From contig NZ_LABX01000040.1 of assembly GCF_001043915.1 (NCBI RefSeq), forward strand, positions 1-47,442: 47,442 bases of DNA, in the 5' to 3' direction. Shown here piece by piece: positions 17,071-25,210 of the stretch. The first letter of the stretch is position 1; each line of letters begins with the position of its first letter. A program made the position numbers and the translations under genes. The notes under the pieces were generated by a model. It was not told the DNA's origin and did not search any database. It saw only the letters and a list, made by a program, of their open reading frames with translations. The stretch is from Methylobacterium aquaticum (GTDB lineage Bacteria > Pseudomonadota > Alphaproteobacteria > Rhizobiales > Beijerinckiaceae).

Positions 17071-17739
17071 TCAGCAAGCCGCTCGCGAGAAAAGCTCGGG
17101 TTCTGTTGGTGGCTCGACGACATGAGCGGGATGCATTAGGCCGATTTCGGTCCGTCGCCGGGTGAAGGCCGGCTGATTCGGCCAGTCGCAGAACCGCAGG
17201 GTGAAGCGGTCCTCGCCCTCCACTGCCAGCACGACGCACTCGTACCACTCGCAGTGCTCGGCCGAGAACGCCGCCAGCACGATCGTTCCGACCGCAAGGT
17301 CGCCCCAACCCGTCGGCTGCTTTACGAGCGGCACGGTCGCAGCCGGCTTCGCGGGGGCAGGGGTTGCAATCGACGGCTTTGTCGGCACGACGCCCGCCTC
17401 GTTCCCGCCGGCTCCGCCGATGATCTTCAGCGGCGGCAGGCCGCTGTTGAGCGCCGCGGTCTGCAACTCCGTCAGGAGCGCCGCTTTAATGAAGGGCACG
17501 AACGCCTTGCCGCTGGCGAACACCCGCCCGCGCGGCAGCTTCGCGGCTAGGGCCTGCTCGACCTCGGTGCGAATGGCAAGGGTGCGCATGCCCATCAATT
17601 CCGCCGCCTTGGTGGCAAGCTCGGTCTCGCTCGCGACAAAGGCCGAACCGTGAGCCTTGCCAGCCTCGTCACGGCCGAACACGGCGAAGGCGAGTGTGTC
17701 AGCAGGAACCGGCGGGGTCGGTTGTGCTGGTATGGTCAT
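17071..17739 (-). CDS. Unknown island protein with C-terminal Tudor/SH3-like domain
   Basis: 222 residues from the ATG at 17739, with GGGAGG seven bases upstream. The N-terminal 110 residues look globular and helical (ASETELATKAAELMGMRTLA, then KAFVPFIKAALLTELQTAAL). A Pro/Ala-rich linker (PSIATPAPAKPAATVP) follows, then a small beta barrel-like module, GTIVLAAFSAEHCEWYECVV followed by DRFTLRFCDWP. The WYECVVL...LRFCDWP pattern resembles Tudor/agenet or SH3-like domains that bind peptides or nucleic acid. No catalytic motif is visible. It is probably soluble and its role is unknown. It is followed at some distance by the nuclease-STAND gene on the same strand. Confidence 0.65.
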   Translation of the reverse strand: MTIPAQPTPPVPADTLAFAVFGRDEAGKAHGSAFVASETELATKAAELMGMRTLAIRTEVEQALAAKLPRGRVFASGKAFVPFIKAALLTELQTAALNSGLPPLKIIGGAGGNEAGVVPTKPSIATPAPAKPAATVPLVKQPTGWGDLAVGTIVLAAFSAEHCEWYECVVLAVEGEDRFTLRFCDWPNQPAFTRRRTEIGLMHPAHVVEPPTEPELFSRAAC

Positions 17740-17997
17740 TGGCAGCCTCCCGAAATGAAAGAGGAGGCCCGTGGCCCCCTCGCAGGTAGTGCAGCGATGT
17801 TGGTGTGAAGGCGGGGCCGCAATCGACCGCGCGGGATTGAGAAAACCATCAACGTCTCTTCCATCGAGGCTCGACTGCTAACGGCAGCGCCTACACACCC
17901 TGAGGTTATATGAATTTAGTCCTATAAGCAAGCCCGTAGTGACGCATGCAAGTTGAAGCCCTCGATGGTCTTCCGATGGCGTTGGCAGGATGATCGA
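17740..17997. other. Intergenic region with one copy of a 10-bp repeat
   Basis: Holds the promoter side of the leftward gene ending at 17071. ACCCTGAGGT occurs at 17897-17906, as it does on both sides of the spacer upstream of the serine recombinase. Nothing else recognised. Confidence 0.35.
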
Positions 17998-19200
17998 TTA
18001 GCAGCCCTGCTCGGCGATGATCTTGCGCAGGTCTTTGAGAAAGTCGGCATACGGGATCGCCTCTACCGGCTCGCAACGAGCCGATGCCGAGCGCATGCGT
18101 TCCGAGGCGGTGAAAAGCTTACGAGCCGCCGCGCAGGCCTCGGCTTGCATGCCTGCCTGCAATTTCAGTTCGAGGTCGGCAATCGGCGATCCTCCGTCTT
18201 CCTTCAAAGCTGCCGTCTCTTGCCGCACGACACGATCAGCCTCACGACACTCCGGCCGGTTGAGGCGGGCCGTCGTCAGCTCGGAGACTCGCTTTTCGGT
18301 ATCCAGGCGATCAATCTCCTGAGTCAGCCGGTGCGACTGCTCCTCGACGATTGCGCGGGTACGAGCCTCCTCCTGTGCCCTGACGAGCGCTGCCTGCTGC
18401 TGCCGCACCTGCTCGGCCAGCCGTTCGCGGTCGATGGCCGCCTCTCGTTCGGCCGTTTCTTGCCGCCGAGCCTGCTCCGCATGTACAGCGTCAGCTCGGG
18501 CACGTGCGGCGACACGGTTAGCCTGCTCCTCGCGCTCCTGCTCGTCGCGGGCGCGCTGCTGGCGGGCAAGCTCGCGGGCCTTCTCCTCACGTTCAAGCCT
18601 CGAGAGTTCAGCCGCGCGTCGGCGCGCCGCTTCATCCTGTTCCGCGACCTGGGCATTGTTGGCTTCGGCATGCGCTTGTAGTGCCAGAGCGCGTGCATGC
18701 TCAGCCTCCCTGTTCGCACGGCGGCGTTCGGCCTGCGCGGCACGCCGGCTCTCGAACAACTGCTCAGTGTTGCTTGATCCTGGCGGGATGACGGGCAGCG
18801 CAGCGGGCTCGCGTGCCTGCGCAAGAACGGCACCCAGTTCTGGCCAGCACGCGACCGCTGTCGGAGCGTCAAGACGGGCGATGGCATCTCGGCTGATCGT
18901 GTAGTCTGCGCTCGACAGTTCGAGGCGTGCCAGCGAATCGAGTTCGCGGCCGGCAAGTGCGAGGGCCGTCCGAGCGTCAAAGCTTCTGATCTGTCCGGCA
19001 AGCTTGCGCGTGATCCCATTAGCAATTTGCGCCAGCGCCGGGTGCGTGAGCGAGGATGGGCAGTGTATTTCAGCCGGTAAAGGTACGAGCTTTGATGGAT
19101 GGCCCGATGTCTGCGCCTCAGCTTGAGGGCCGAGCAACATCGGACCGGCAGTAATTCCGACCATGAAAGCACGGTGCGACATTTTCATGAAAATTGCCAT
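17998..19200 (-). CDS. Secreted coiled-coil protein, function unknown
   Basis: 400 residues from the ATG at 19200, preceded by GGGAGGGAG. The N-terminus MAIFMKMSHRAFMVGITAG plus PMLLGPQAEAQT reads as a Sec signal peptide. A globular part of about 130 residues is followed by a long charged helix, roughly residues 155-320, with dense Ala/Arg/Glu heptads (for example EEKARELARQQRARDEQERE). The C-terminal 60 residues contain three Cys and may form a small disulfide-bonded domain (ACAAARKLFTASERMRSASA). It resembles TolA-like or lysozyme-inhibitor-like periplasmic spacers only in general form. It is divergent from the XRE regulator, with 239 bp between them. Its presence on a mobile element suggests a cell-surface or exclusion role, which is speculation. 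Confidence 0.65.
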   Translation of the reverse strand: MAIFMKMSHRAFMVGITAGPMLLGPQAEAQTSGHPSKLVPLPAEIHCPSSLTHPALAQIANGITRKLAGQIRSFDARTALALAGRELDSLARLELSSADYTISRDAIARLDAPTAVACWPELGAVLAQAREPAALPVIPPGSSNTEQLFESRRAAQAERRRANREAEHARALALQAHAEANNAQVAEQDEAARRRAAELSRLEREEKARELARQQRARDEQEREEQANRVAARARADAVHAEQARRQETAEREAAIDRERLAEQVRQQQAALVRAQEEARTRAIVEEQSHRLTQEIDRLDTEKRVSELTTARLNRPECREADRVVRQETAALKEDGGSPIADLELKLQAGMQAEACAAARKLFTASERMRSASARCEPVEAIPYADFLKDLRKIIAEQGC

Positions 19201-19439
19201 GTATCTAACTCCCTCCCTGCAACGATCGGATAATCTGATCGAAGTTATAATGTAGAGGAAAATTGAAGTAGCTCGCTGGCTTGGCGGAGAATGCAACTGG
19301 CAACCTGCCACTCGCATCGTCGAGTGCGAGAACACGAGAGCCAAGCTCATGGGCCTGCGACTGCGGCCTCACGATCAGGCCGCTTTGGTGTCATTTTATT
19401 GCCTGGATAAAAGGACCGCAAGCGGTGCGCTTACACGGC

Positions 19440-19706
19440 ATGAGAGCGCGTGCGTTGGTTGGCTGGAACCTGCGCCGCCTGCGTGTGGGCAAAGGTCTGT
19501 CGCAGGAGGCGCTCGGCCTCATTGCCGAATGTGAGCCGTCCTACATCGGGCGGATCGAACGTGGCCGCGAGAACACCACCATCGAGACTCTTGAAGCGTT
19601 GGCAGACGTGCTCGGCACGCACCTGTCGGAGTTCTTCGTCGTACCCGAACCAGGAGCCGCGAAGCCGGCTTCACTCAGGCCAGGCCGGAAGGCGAAGGAT
19701 TCCTGA
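19440..19706 (+). CDS. XRE-family helix-turn-helix regulator
   Basis: 88 residues from the ATG at 19440, almost entirely an HTH_3 domain: LVGWNLRRLRVGKGLSQEAL, GLIAECEPSYIGRIERGREN, then IETLEALADVLGTHLSEFF. This is the short repressor type found on phages and integrative elements; it probably represses island genes. Its last 36 bp overlap, tail to tail, the 3' end of the glycosylase-like gene. It is divergent from the secreted coiled-coil gene, whose promoter it may control. An upstream in-frame extension lacks domain character and is rejected. Confidence 0.85.
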   Translation: MRARALVGWNLRRLRVGKGLSQEALGLIAECEPSYIGRIERGRENTTIETLEALADVLGTHLSEFFVVPEPGAAKPASLRPGRKAKDS

Positions 19707-20711
19707 TCCGGTGCCTGAGGGACAAAGCACGACCCGGTCGCAACGAGGAAAGATGGGGCAAGCGGCGTTCGCGCAGCGCTGCCGGTCGTCGATGCGGTTG
19801 CCGTTGCAGAGGTCGAGTTCCGAGGCCGAGCACAGCCGCCACATGGCGAACTGGACGAAGCGTGGGAAGCAGGCCGGGAAGGTCGGGTTGAAGGCACGTG
19901 CATCAACCCGATTGGCAAGGCCACGGATGAGGTCGGCGCAGCCGCCGGGGGCGTAGCAGCGCGGACCGTATGGGTGCTCGGCCCTGAAACGGCGCAGGGT
20001 GCCGGTCCGATGCAGATGGTTGTGCAGCAGGCTATCGACCACGATCATCGCTGCTCCGCTTGTGACCCATCGCTCGCGGTCAGGGTCGGCCGCGAGCAGC
20101 AGGTCGGCGAGCGCCATCGACCATACCTTCTTTCCGATGCCGCTGATTTCGCTCAGGGGGGCCACCAGCGCCCGCGACATGGCGACGGCGCGGTCGGGTG
20201 CATCGGGGCCGCCATCGGCCTCGGCGAGCCGCCTGTCGAACCAGGCGACGAGGTCGTTGTCGCAGATGTCACGGACGAACAGTGCCAGGGCGTAGGCGGC
20301 GACGATCAGCGCGCCCTTGCGCGTTGGGTGGGTCGTTAGCGGGCATGCGCCGAGGTGCTGGGGCTCAGCGCAGGTGCAGGCCGCCTTGCGATAGCGGCAC
20401 CCGTCGAATGACCAGTAGGAGCGCAGCCGCGGGCAGGTCGGCCCAGCCTTGAGGGCGGTCATGACATCGTCCCAGCCGACGACGCCGTGCTTGGCGGCGA
20501 AGGCAGCGGCGTTCGCGTCGGAGATGCCCTGAAACTGGCTGACGCCGATCAGCCAACCGAACAGCCACGGCGTATCGTGCTCGGCGACCGCGCTGGGGAT
20601 TTCGTCGGCGCTCAATTGGGATCGGATGTCATCGAGATAAGTTGTCGGGGCCAGGCTCAGCGCCGGCTGCACGATCGTCTCGAATCGCTTCCAATTTCTT
20701 ATGTTTTGCAT
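19671..20711 (-). CDS. HhH-GPD DNA glycosylase-like protein with many cysteines
   Basis: 346 residues from the ATG at 20711, with AAGGG seven bases upstream. A helix-hairpin-helix lies at SEISGIGKKVWSMALADLLL (about 187-206), followed by GAAMIVVDSLLHNHLHRTG. D226 sits where the catalytic Asp of the HhH-GPD family lies (VDxHV-type motif). Cys clusters surround this core: five at about 93-123 (within CRYRKAACTCAEPQHLGAC) and a C-terminal C-x4-C-x5-C-x5-C (CANAACPIFPRC and the next Cys). The late cluster recalls the [4Fe-4S] loop of endonuclease III, although the spacing differs. It would excise damaged or modified bases. It is divergent from a PLD-type nuclease, which may act on its product. 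An alternative is a catalytically dead DNA-binding relative. Confidence 0.6.
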   Translation of the reverse strand: MQNIRNWKRFETIVQPALSLAPTTYLDDIRSQLSADEIPSAVAEHDTPWLFGWLIGVSQFQGISDANAAAFAAKHGVVGWDDVMTALKAGPTCPRLRSYWSFDGCRYRKAACTCAEPQHLGACPLTTHPTRKGALIVAAYALALFVRDICDNDLVAWFDRRLAEADGGPDAPDRAVAMSRALVAPLSEISGIGKKVWSMALADLLLAADPDRERWVTSGAAMIVVDSLLHNHLHRTGTLRRFRAEHPYGPRCYAPGGCADLIRGLANRVDARAFNPTFPACFPRFVQFAMWRLCSASELDLCNGNRIDDRQRCANAACPIFPRCDRVVLCPSGTGSGILRLPAWPE

Positions 20712-20888
20712 CGATGCGCCCTTACTAATCAAGCGAAGATGATTTCATAATTGCAATAGGTGGCGTCAAGCAGAATCAAACTGCAAATGACAACCTAAAA
20801 ACTTGATTCCACATACGCTGGCATATCCATGGGTTGCCCTGGTACAAGGTGGCAGAGTCGCAAACGTGCAGGGTCTATGGAGACGGGG

Positions 20889-21890
20889 ATGCCAACGCAC
20901 TTTCTGAGCGGAGAGACAATTCTTGAAGCCGTCCGAGCCGCGAACGCCCAGCACTCCTCACGACGACTCGGCGTGGCCTATTGGGGAGGCAAGGCCGCCG
21001 AACGGCTCGGCCTCGCCCACGACCTTGCGCAGACCCGCATCGTCTGCGACCTCTGGAGCGACGGCTGTGATCCTGACACCATAGCTGACCTGCTCAAGCG
21101 CGGCGCGACGGTGCGTACCGTCGAGGCGTTTCACGCCAAGACGTACCTGTACCCCGATCGCGTGGTGATCGGCTCGGCCAATGCTTCCCGTAGTGGACTC
21201 GGTGACACCGACGAACCGCCACGGCGGATGGAAACCGCTGTGCTATGCGACGACGGGGACGTGTTGCGAAAGGCCGAAGCATGGTTCGAGAGTGCGTGGA
21301 AGAAAGGCGTTCCGGTTGACAGCGTGACCCTTGAGGTGGCCCGGCCTGCACTTGAGGCGATCCGTGCAGCTCGTCGACCGACCTTGTTGCAAGTACTTGC
21401 TTGCGAGCCAAGCTTGTTCGCCAAACTCGACCTTTGGCTCGTTCTCCGCACCGAATCAGATGTAAGCGATGAGGCTGACCTGACATGGGACACAGTGAAA
21501 GAAGAGTACGGCGCGGATGACATGCAAGCTTACGGCGAAGAATATCCATTCTATGAGGTCGAGCCTCAGGAGGTCGCGGAATGCCCAGCCGGGCGGGTCT
21601 TCCTTGACTTCGAACGGCCGAGGAAAAAGCGTGCGGCTGAGTATCAAGGAATCTGGAAGGTGCGCGCGGATGGTCTGCGACCTGTTTCTGGGACGACGCG
21701 CTCGCTTGTGCTCTTAGACCGACTGCCGAGCTTGTGTGGTTGCCGGATCTCAAAATGGGAGATGAGCATTCTGGGCCAGAATTTATCCGAGTTATCCGAT
21801 AAAGATAGATTTATTGATGATAAGAAAATTCGTCACGCCATAGAAAATGCATGGCATGAAATTAGTACGGGAAAATTCCTGCGCGAATAG
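20889..21890 (+). CDS. PLD-superfamily (HKD) nuclease-like protein
   Basis: 333 residues from the ATG at 20889; an ATG four codons upstream (20877) is also possible. One HKD motif is visible near the N-terminus: FHAKTYLYPDRVVIGSANAS with H82, K84 and the downstream Ser/Asn of GSAN. Single-HKD proteins act as dimers and cut DNA or RNA through a phospho-His intermediate (Nuc, BfiI-like). The rest is acidic and unrecognised. It starts about 180 bp from the divergent glycosylase-like gene, so the two may share regulation. The end looks unusual: a neighbouring frame stays open past the stop at 21888 and reads like protein, so the gene may be frameshifted at GGGAAAA (21869-21875). Confidence 0.7.
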   Translation: MPTHFLSGETILEAVRAANAQHSSRRLGVAYWGGKAAERLGLAHDLAQTRIVCDLWSDGCDPDTIADLLKRGATVRTVEAFHAKTYLYPDRVVIGSANASRSGLGDTDEPPRRMETAVLCDDGDVLRKAEAWFESAWKKGVPVDSVTLEVARPALEAIRAARRPTLLQVLACEPSLFAKLDLWLVLRTESDVSDEADLTWDTVKEEYGADDMQAYGEEYPFYEVEPQEVAECPAGRVFLDFERPRKKRAAEYQGIWKVRADGLRPVSGTTRSLVLLDRLPSLCGCRISKWEMSILGQNLSELSDKDRFIDDKKIRHAIENAWHEISTGKFLRE

Positions 21891-22318
21891 CCTCTGAGGA
21901 GCAAAAAGCGGCTGATGATGAAGTCATCGCCGTAATTCGAGCGATTTTGATCAATGTATTATCTGATATTATGTTTGTTGAATGCCGACGATTTGACAAA
22001 ATCGATATAACGAAACAAATATCGCGCATAATTGAAACAATCAAATCTAATATTATCGGGGCGACTTGCTTTGTGCGCGCCAATTTTGCGGAGCTATCGG
22101 ATAGCGTAGCGCTTGATGTGCTTTCCGTCTATGTTCATGTGCGTAAAAATCCGACAAAGCCTCTTGACGAATGTCCTTTAATACGGTTTTTCCCGCGCCT
22201 CCGGCGAAGGCAAGCTTATCAAGCGTCATCCCTGCAAAAATGTTGCACATTCTCACCATGTCGCAAGGCCGCAGCGGACGTTTGCCTTGTCGAAAGCGGC
22301 CGGTGCCCTCTATTGTGA
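21876..22318 (+). other. Out-of-frame continuation of the PLD gene
   Basis: Just before the PLD stop, a neighbouring frame opens and stays open for about 148 codons. It starts IPARIASEEQKAADDEVIA, then RAILINVLSDIMFVECRRFD, and looks natural to about 22170, after which it becomes Arg-rich and lies antisense to the replication gene. Either the PLD protein once ran on in this frame and a one-base deletion cut it short, or this is a chance frame in AT-rich DNA. Confidence 0.3.
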
Positions 22319-23138
22319 TCTCACCAGTCTCGTTATCGATTATTGTATCTTTGCGGGGCCATGCCCGATATTCTGAAAGCTGTCCCTTGCACATATATCG
22401 GGATTTTCCAGCGACCTCGGTGTGTCCAATTCGACGGTAGTGGGCTGCCTTAATCCCTTCGACGATAGACCGGTACCGAGTGTTCACGGCATCAATCCTC
22501 CTCGAAAGTTCCGCTTCTGTCACACCCCATACGACGGCATGAACGTGCCAGGAAACACCGCGCTTGAAGCTCGCGCCGGCAGCGTTGAGGTTCGTGAACA
22601 ATGAACATTCAACCATCCCGACATAGGCGCATCCACGGAGCACCTCATGCACCCAGGAATGCAGCCTCTTGATTTTGAAGCCCGCGGCGTGATCCTCACG
22701 GATCGTATGATCGTGCCTGATGAGGGTGACAAAGAACACGGGCTGATCAGCGCCGAGCCCTTTAGCGCGCTCCGCGAGGTGCCCGGAAGTGATCCGCGCG
22801 AAATTCAACCGGGCGTCCAGATTGTTGGCATACAGGTACATCGCTTGGGACCGGTCGAGTTCGGTCAGCGCATCTCTATTTAGATGAACTGACCCCTTTC
22901 GACCGCGCTCATGGTAGTGCCTTAGTTGGTCATCGGCTTGGCGATGCTGGCGGTTGAAAACTGCTTCGGTGGTAACCGGTAAGCGCCTTGTGCTGTGGGG
23001 GGTAGAAAACCGTGATCGAGGCAAATGCGGCGCGGGCAGGCTGTTTGATGGGGTAGACATGGCCAATGACGCCTTATTTTGACTGCTGAAGGGGGCGTAT
23101 GTATTACAAGGGCTTTTACGATGGATTTCCCAAGGCAT
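22053..23138 (-). CDS. HUH-endonuclease replication/mobilisation protein
   Basis: 361 residues from the ATG at 23138, whose start follows the upstream gene's TGA by two bases (TGAccATG, likely coupled). An in-frame ATG at 23060 is the alternative. Motifs: DQPVFFVTLIRHDH (motif 1-like, about 131-144), then VSWHVHAVVWG with the HUH pair H198/H200, and a candidate catalytic Tyr in GKSRYMCKGQLSEYRAW. Such proteins nick one strand at a hairpin origin for rolling-circle replication or transfer. On an integrated element it would replicate the excised circle, as Rep proteins do in small integrative elements. The nick site was not found. Its C-terminus overlaps the frame described downstream of the PLD gene. 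Confidence 0.65.
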   Translation of the reverse strand: MPWEIHRKSPCNTYAPFSSQNKASLAMSTPSNSLPAPHLPRSRFSTPHSTRRLPVTTEAVFNRQHRQADDQLRHYHERGRKGSVHLNRDALTELDRSQAMYLYANNLDARLNFARITSGHLAERAKGLGADQPVFFVTLIRHDHTIREDHAAGFKIKRLHSWVHEVLRGCAYVGMVECSLFTNLNAAGASFKRGVSWHVHAVVWGVTEAELSRRIDAVNTRYRSIVEGIKAAHYRRIGHTEVAGKSRYMCKGQLSEYRAWPRKDTIIDNETGEITIEGTGRFRQGKRPLRPCDMVRMCNIFAGMTLDKLAFAGGAGKTVLKDIRQEALSDFYAHEHRRKAHQALRYPIAPQNWRAQSKSPR

Positions 23139-23140
23139 GG

Positions 23141-24277
23141 TCAGTGTTTGGAATTGGTCGCTTCCCGCGATGCGTTCGGGCGAAGAGCCTGAAGTCGTCG
23201 CTGCCGCTCTTCGAGCTGGCTCTCGCTCGTCGACTGCTCAGAAACTAATTTGCCTAGATCCGTAATGAAGCGCGAGGCCACCGCACTCAACGCAGCAAGC
23301 TGCTCCGCTGGCACAATCCCACGTCCACGATTGTCATCCGACAGGCCAACGGCACTCATAAAATCTGCTGTAGAATCGATTGCTGCATCGATGACGCGCC
23401 CGCGCTGCGCCTCGACCGTCGCGATCTGAGTCGCCGCTATCTGTAGAAGAGAAAATGCCTTTTCAATCAAGCCCTTCATCTGTGGATTTGCCGGTAGCGA
23501 GAGCACTTGAATCTGCTCCTCGCCTGACGTCCATTCAATCACGTCGGGCGGCCGAGCGGATGATCCGGTCTTCCGATCATTTCTGCTACTATCAAAGCGT
23601 CGTACAGGCACGTATACATCGCCAACACTTCGATTCTGGTCGCCAGGGGCATTAGGAGCTTCGTGCTTCTGTTTCGACGATGGACCGGGTTTTTCCGCTT
23701 CGGAATGCGCCCGAGAATGACCGCCGCGTGCCCATTGGTTCAGCCCTTGCCCGCTTTTTTCGGCTAGAGCCTCAACCTCGCTCGGTAATATGTTAATACT
23801 ATCAAGATAAAGGATAGCTCGAACGTCACGATTATAGAGTTTGCGGGCTTCGCGCTTGCCATGCGCACTATCATCGCCATAAGAAATAACGCATTCAACC
23901 GCAAGATGAATTGTTTTTGTTCGAGACGATGGCTTTTCACGCCTGATGCTCAATGTTCTAACGAGGGCAGCATGCAGTCTAGGATCATTTTGCGATTTCT
24001 TCCAGATTGCATAAGCGAGCGCTATTCGGCTTACATGTTTTTTTACTGTGAGTTTTTTAATTGCACTTCCCACAAATTTTAGCCATTCATCAGGATCTTG
24101 CTCAAGTCGGCTATCAATGCGAAAGCCTACGTCAATGCGTGAGATCACTACATCGGCGCTGGCGATCACCTTCGGATCGACGCTCGTGGTGCAGACTTCG
24201 TTCTTCCGGTGCCATGCCGCCCGCGCTTTCGCGCCAGCAGCGAATCGACCCTCGGCCGTTCCACGCCGCAATTTCAT
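23141..24277 (-). CDS. Unknown island protein coupled to the HUH protein
   Basis: 378 residues from the ATG at 24277, preceded by AAGGGG at seven bases. No domain recognised. The N-terminal half is basic and globular (DEWLKFVGSAIKKLTVKKHV). A hydrophilic low-complexity middle (about 200-245: SRAHSEAEKPGPSSKQKHEA) follows, then a helical, possibly coiled C-terminus (PQMKGLIEKAFSLLQIAATQ, later ESQLEERQRRLQAL). It ends two bases before the replication gene start, so both belong to one operon. An accessory replication or partition role is a guess from position. Confidence 0.6.
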   Translation of the reverse strand: MKLRRGTAEGRFAAGAKARAAWHRKNEVCTTSVDPKVIASADVVISRIDVGFRIDSRLEQDPDEWLKFVGSAIKKLTVKKHVSRIALAYAIWKKSQNDPRLHAALVRTLSIRREKPSSRTKTIHLAVECVISYGDDSAHGKREARKLYNRDVRAILYLDSINILPSEVEALAEKSGQGLNQWARGGHSRAHSEAEKPGPSSKQKHEAPNAPGDQNRSVGDVYVPVRRFDSSRNDRKTGSSARPPDVIEWTSGEEQIQVLSLPANPQMKGLIEKAFSLLQIAATQIATVEAQRGRVIDAAIDSTADFMSAVGLSDDNRGRGIVPAEQLAALSAVASRFITDLGKLVSEQSTSESQLEERQRRLQALRPNASREATNSKH

Positions 24278-24654
24278 ACTCACCCCTTCCATGTCTGTTC
24301 GACAGACATAACGCCGACGATGCCGATACGGCTCCATTCGAAACGCAGCTGACCAAGCCGGATAGCCACGACTATGCCGTCCCGCGCTGGCGGCCTAGAT
24401 GCCCAGGTGAATGGCTGAGGACTTTTACGGGCGTCGCGCGGACGTCTCTGTTCTCGGGCTCAGAGTTCAGCGCGTCGCCGTTTTGCAAGGCGTGTTGCGG
24501 ACAGCGAGAAGGAGGCGGCCAGCTCGAAATTCGGCACTCTCGGCCCGCTCAAACACGCGGCGCACGACATCGATCAAGCTACGACCGGGCGCTTCCCAGC
24601 GGCCGAAAACCGTCGCGTAAAGGGGCCATCGCCATCACGAAAGGGAGCATGGCG
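24278..24654. other. Intergenic region between divergent replication operon and excisionase
   Basis: About 375 bp with no supported gene, although one rightward frame is open throughout and runs into the excisionase. It should contain two divergent promoters, one for the replication operon and one for the excisionase. No clear origin hairpin seen. Confidence 0.35.
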
Positions 24655-24954
24655 ATGACCTACGTGGCGCATGTTAACGCCTATAAAAATTATAGGAAAA
24701 ATCGCGTTCGGGCTGACGCACGTCGCGTCGATGCCGCTCACGCGACGGCCGACGACGTGCTCTTGACCGAGCACGAGGTCGCGGGGCGTCAGGGGCGGTC
24801 GGTGCGGACGCTGCAAAACCAACGCGTCAATGGCGGCGGGATACCTTACCTGAAGCTCGGACGCGCCGTGCGCTACCGACTCAGCGATGTGATCACGTGG
24901 GAAGAGGCGCGGCGCTTCAGCAGCACGAGCGAGAAGGAGCAACGCAAGGCGTGA
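24655..24954 (+). CDS. xis: Excisionase-like HTH protein (recombination directionality factor)
   Basis: 99 residues from the ATG at 24655, seven bases after AGGGAG; an ATG at 24649 overlaps the SD spacing and is less likely. The C-terminal 60 residues are a MerR-like winged helix of the AlpA/excisionase type: LLTEHEVAGRQGRSVRTLQN, then GGGIPYLKLGRAVRYRLSDV, ending ITWEEARRFS. The charged N-terminal 35 residues are a DNA-contacting arm. It sits about 260 bp inside the right att and points towards it; after excision it would read across attP into the integrase gene. It probably bends the att DNA to favour excision and may regulate int. Confidence 0.75.
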   Translation: MTYVAHVNAYKNYRKNRVRADARRVDAAHATADDVLLTEHEVAGRQGRSVRTLQNQRVNGGGIPYLKLGRAVRYRLSDVITWEEARRFSSTSEKEQRKA

Positions 24955-24963
24955 CCCTTTCAT

Positions 24964-25210
24964 CAGGCTTCAAAGTTTGCGCAATGGCCTCGCGGCCGAA
25001 CGCCTCACGCCAAACCCGAATCGAGCTAACGGGCACGGTGCCGATCACCGTACCTCTACCGGATGGATGAATCAGGCAGGCAAAGGGGAGGGGGCCGAAT
25101 TCACCCGCTGGGCCTCCCCTACCGCGTGGTCACTCGGTGGTCACCGGGCCAAAGCAAGCATGCCGCCTTCGATGTCGAAGGCGGCTAAACCATTGATGTT
25201 GATGAAGGAA
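24964..25210. repeat. Right copy of the long imperfect direct repeat, inside the island
   Basis: Matches 4451-4695 outside the left boundary at about four-fifths identity by eye. Together with the perfect 48-bp att core the repeated unit is nearly 300 bp. It contains the doubled GGTGGTCAC-type motif. Confidence 0.8.
25126..25144. promoter_or_regulatory. Candidate integrase arm-type sites, right
   Basis: GTGGTCAC (25126-25133) and GGTGGTCAC (25136-25144), mirroring the doubled motif at 4862-4881 on the other side of the island. Candidate binding sites for the integrase arm domain or the excisionase. Inference. Confidence 0.4.

Noticed and set aside
24061..24654. Upstream extension of the excisionase frame
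   Set aside because: Composition is unnatural, it is antisense to the preceding gene, and the SD clearly marks the start near 24655.
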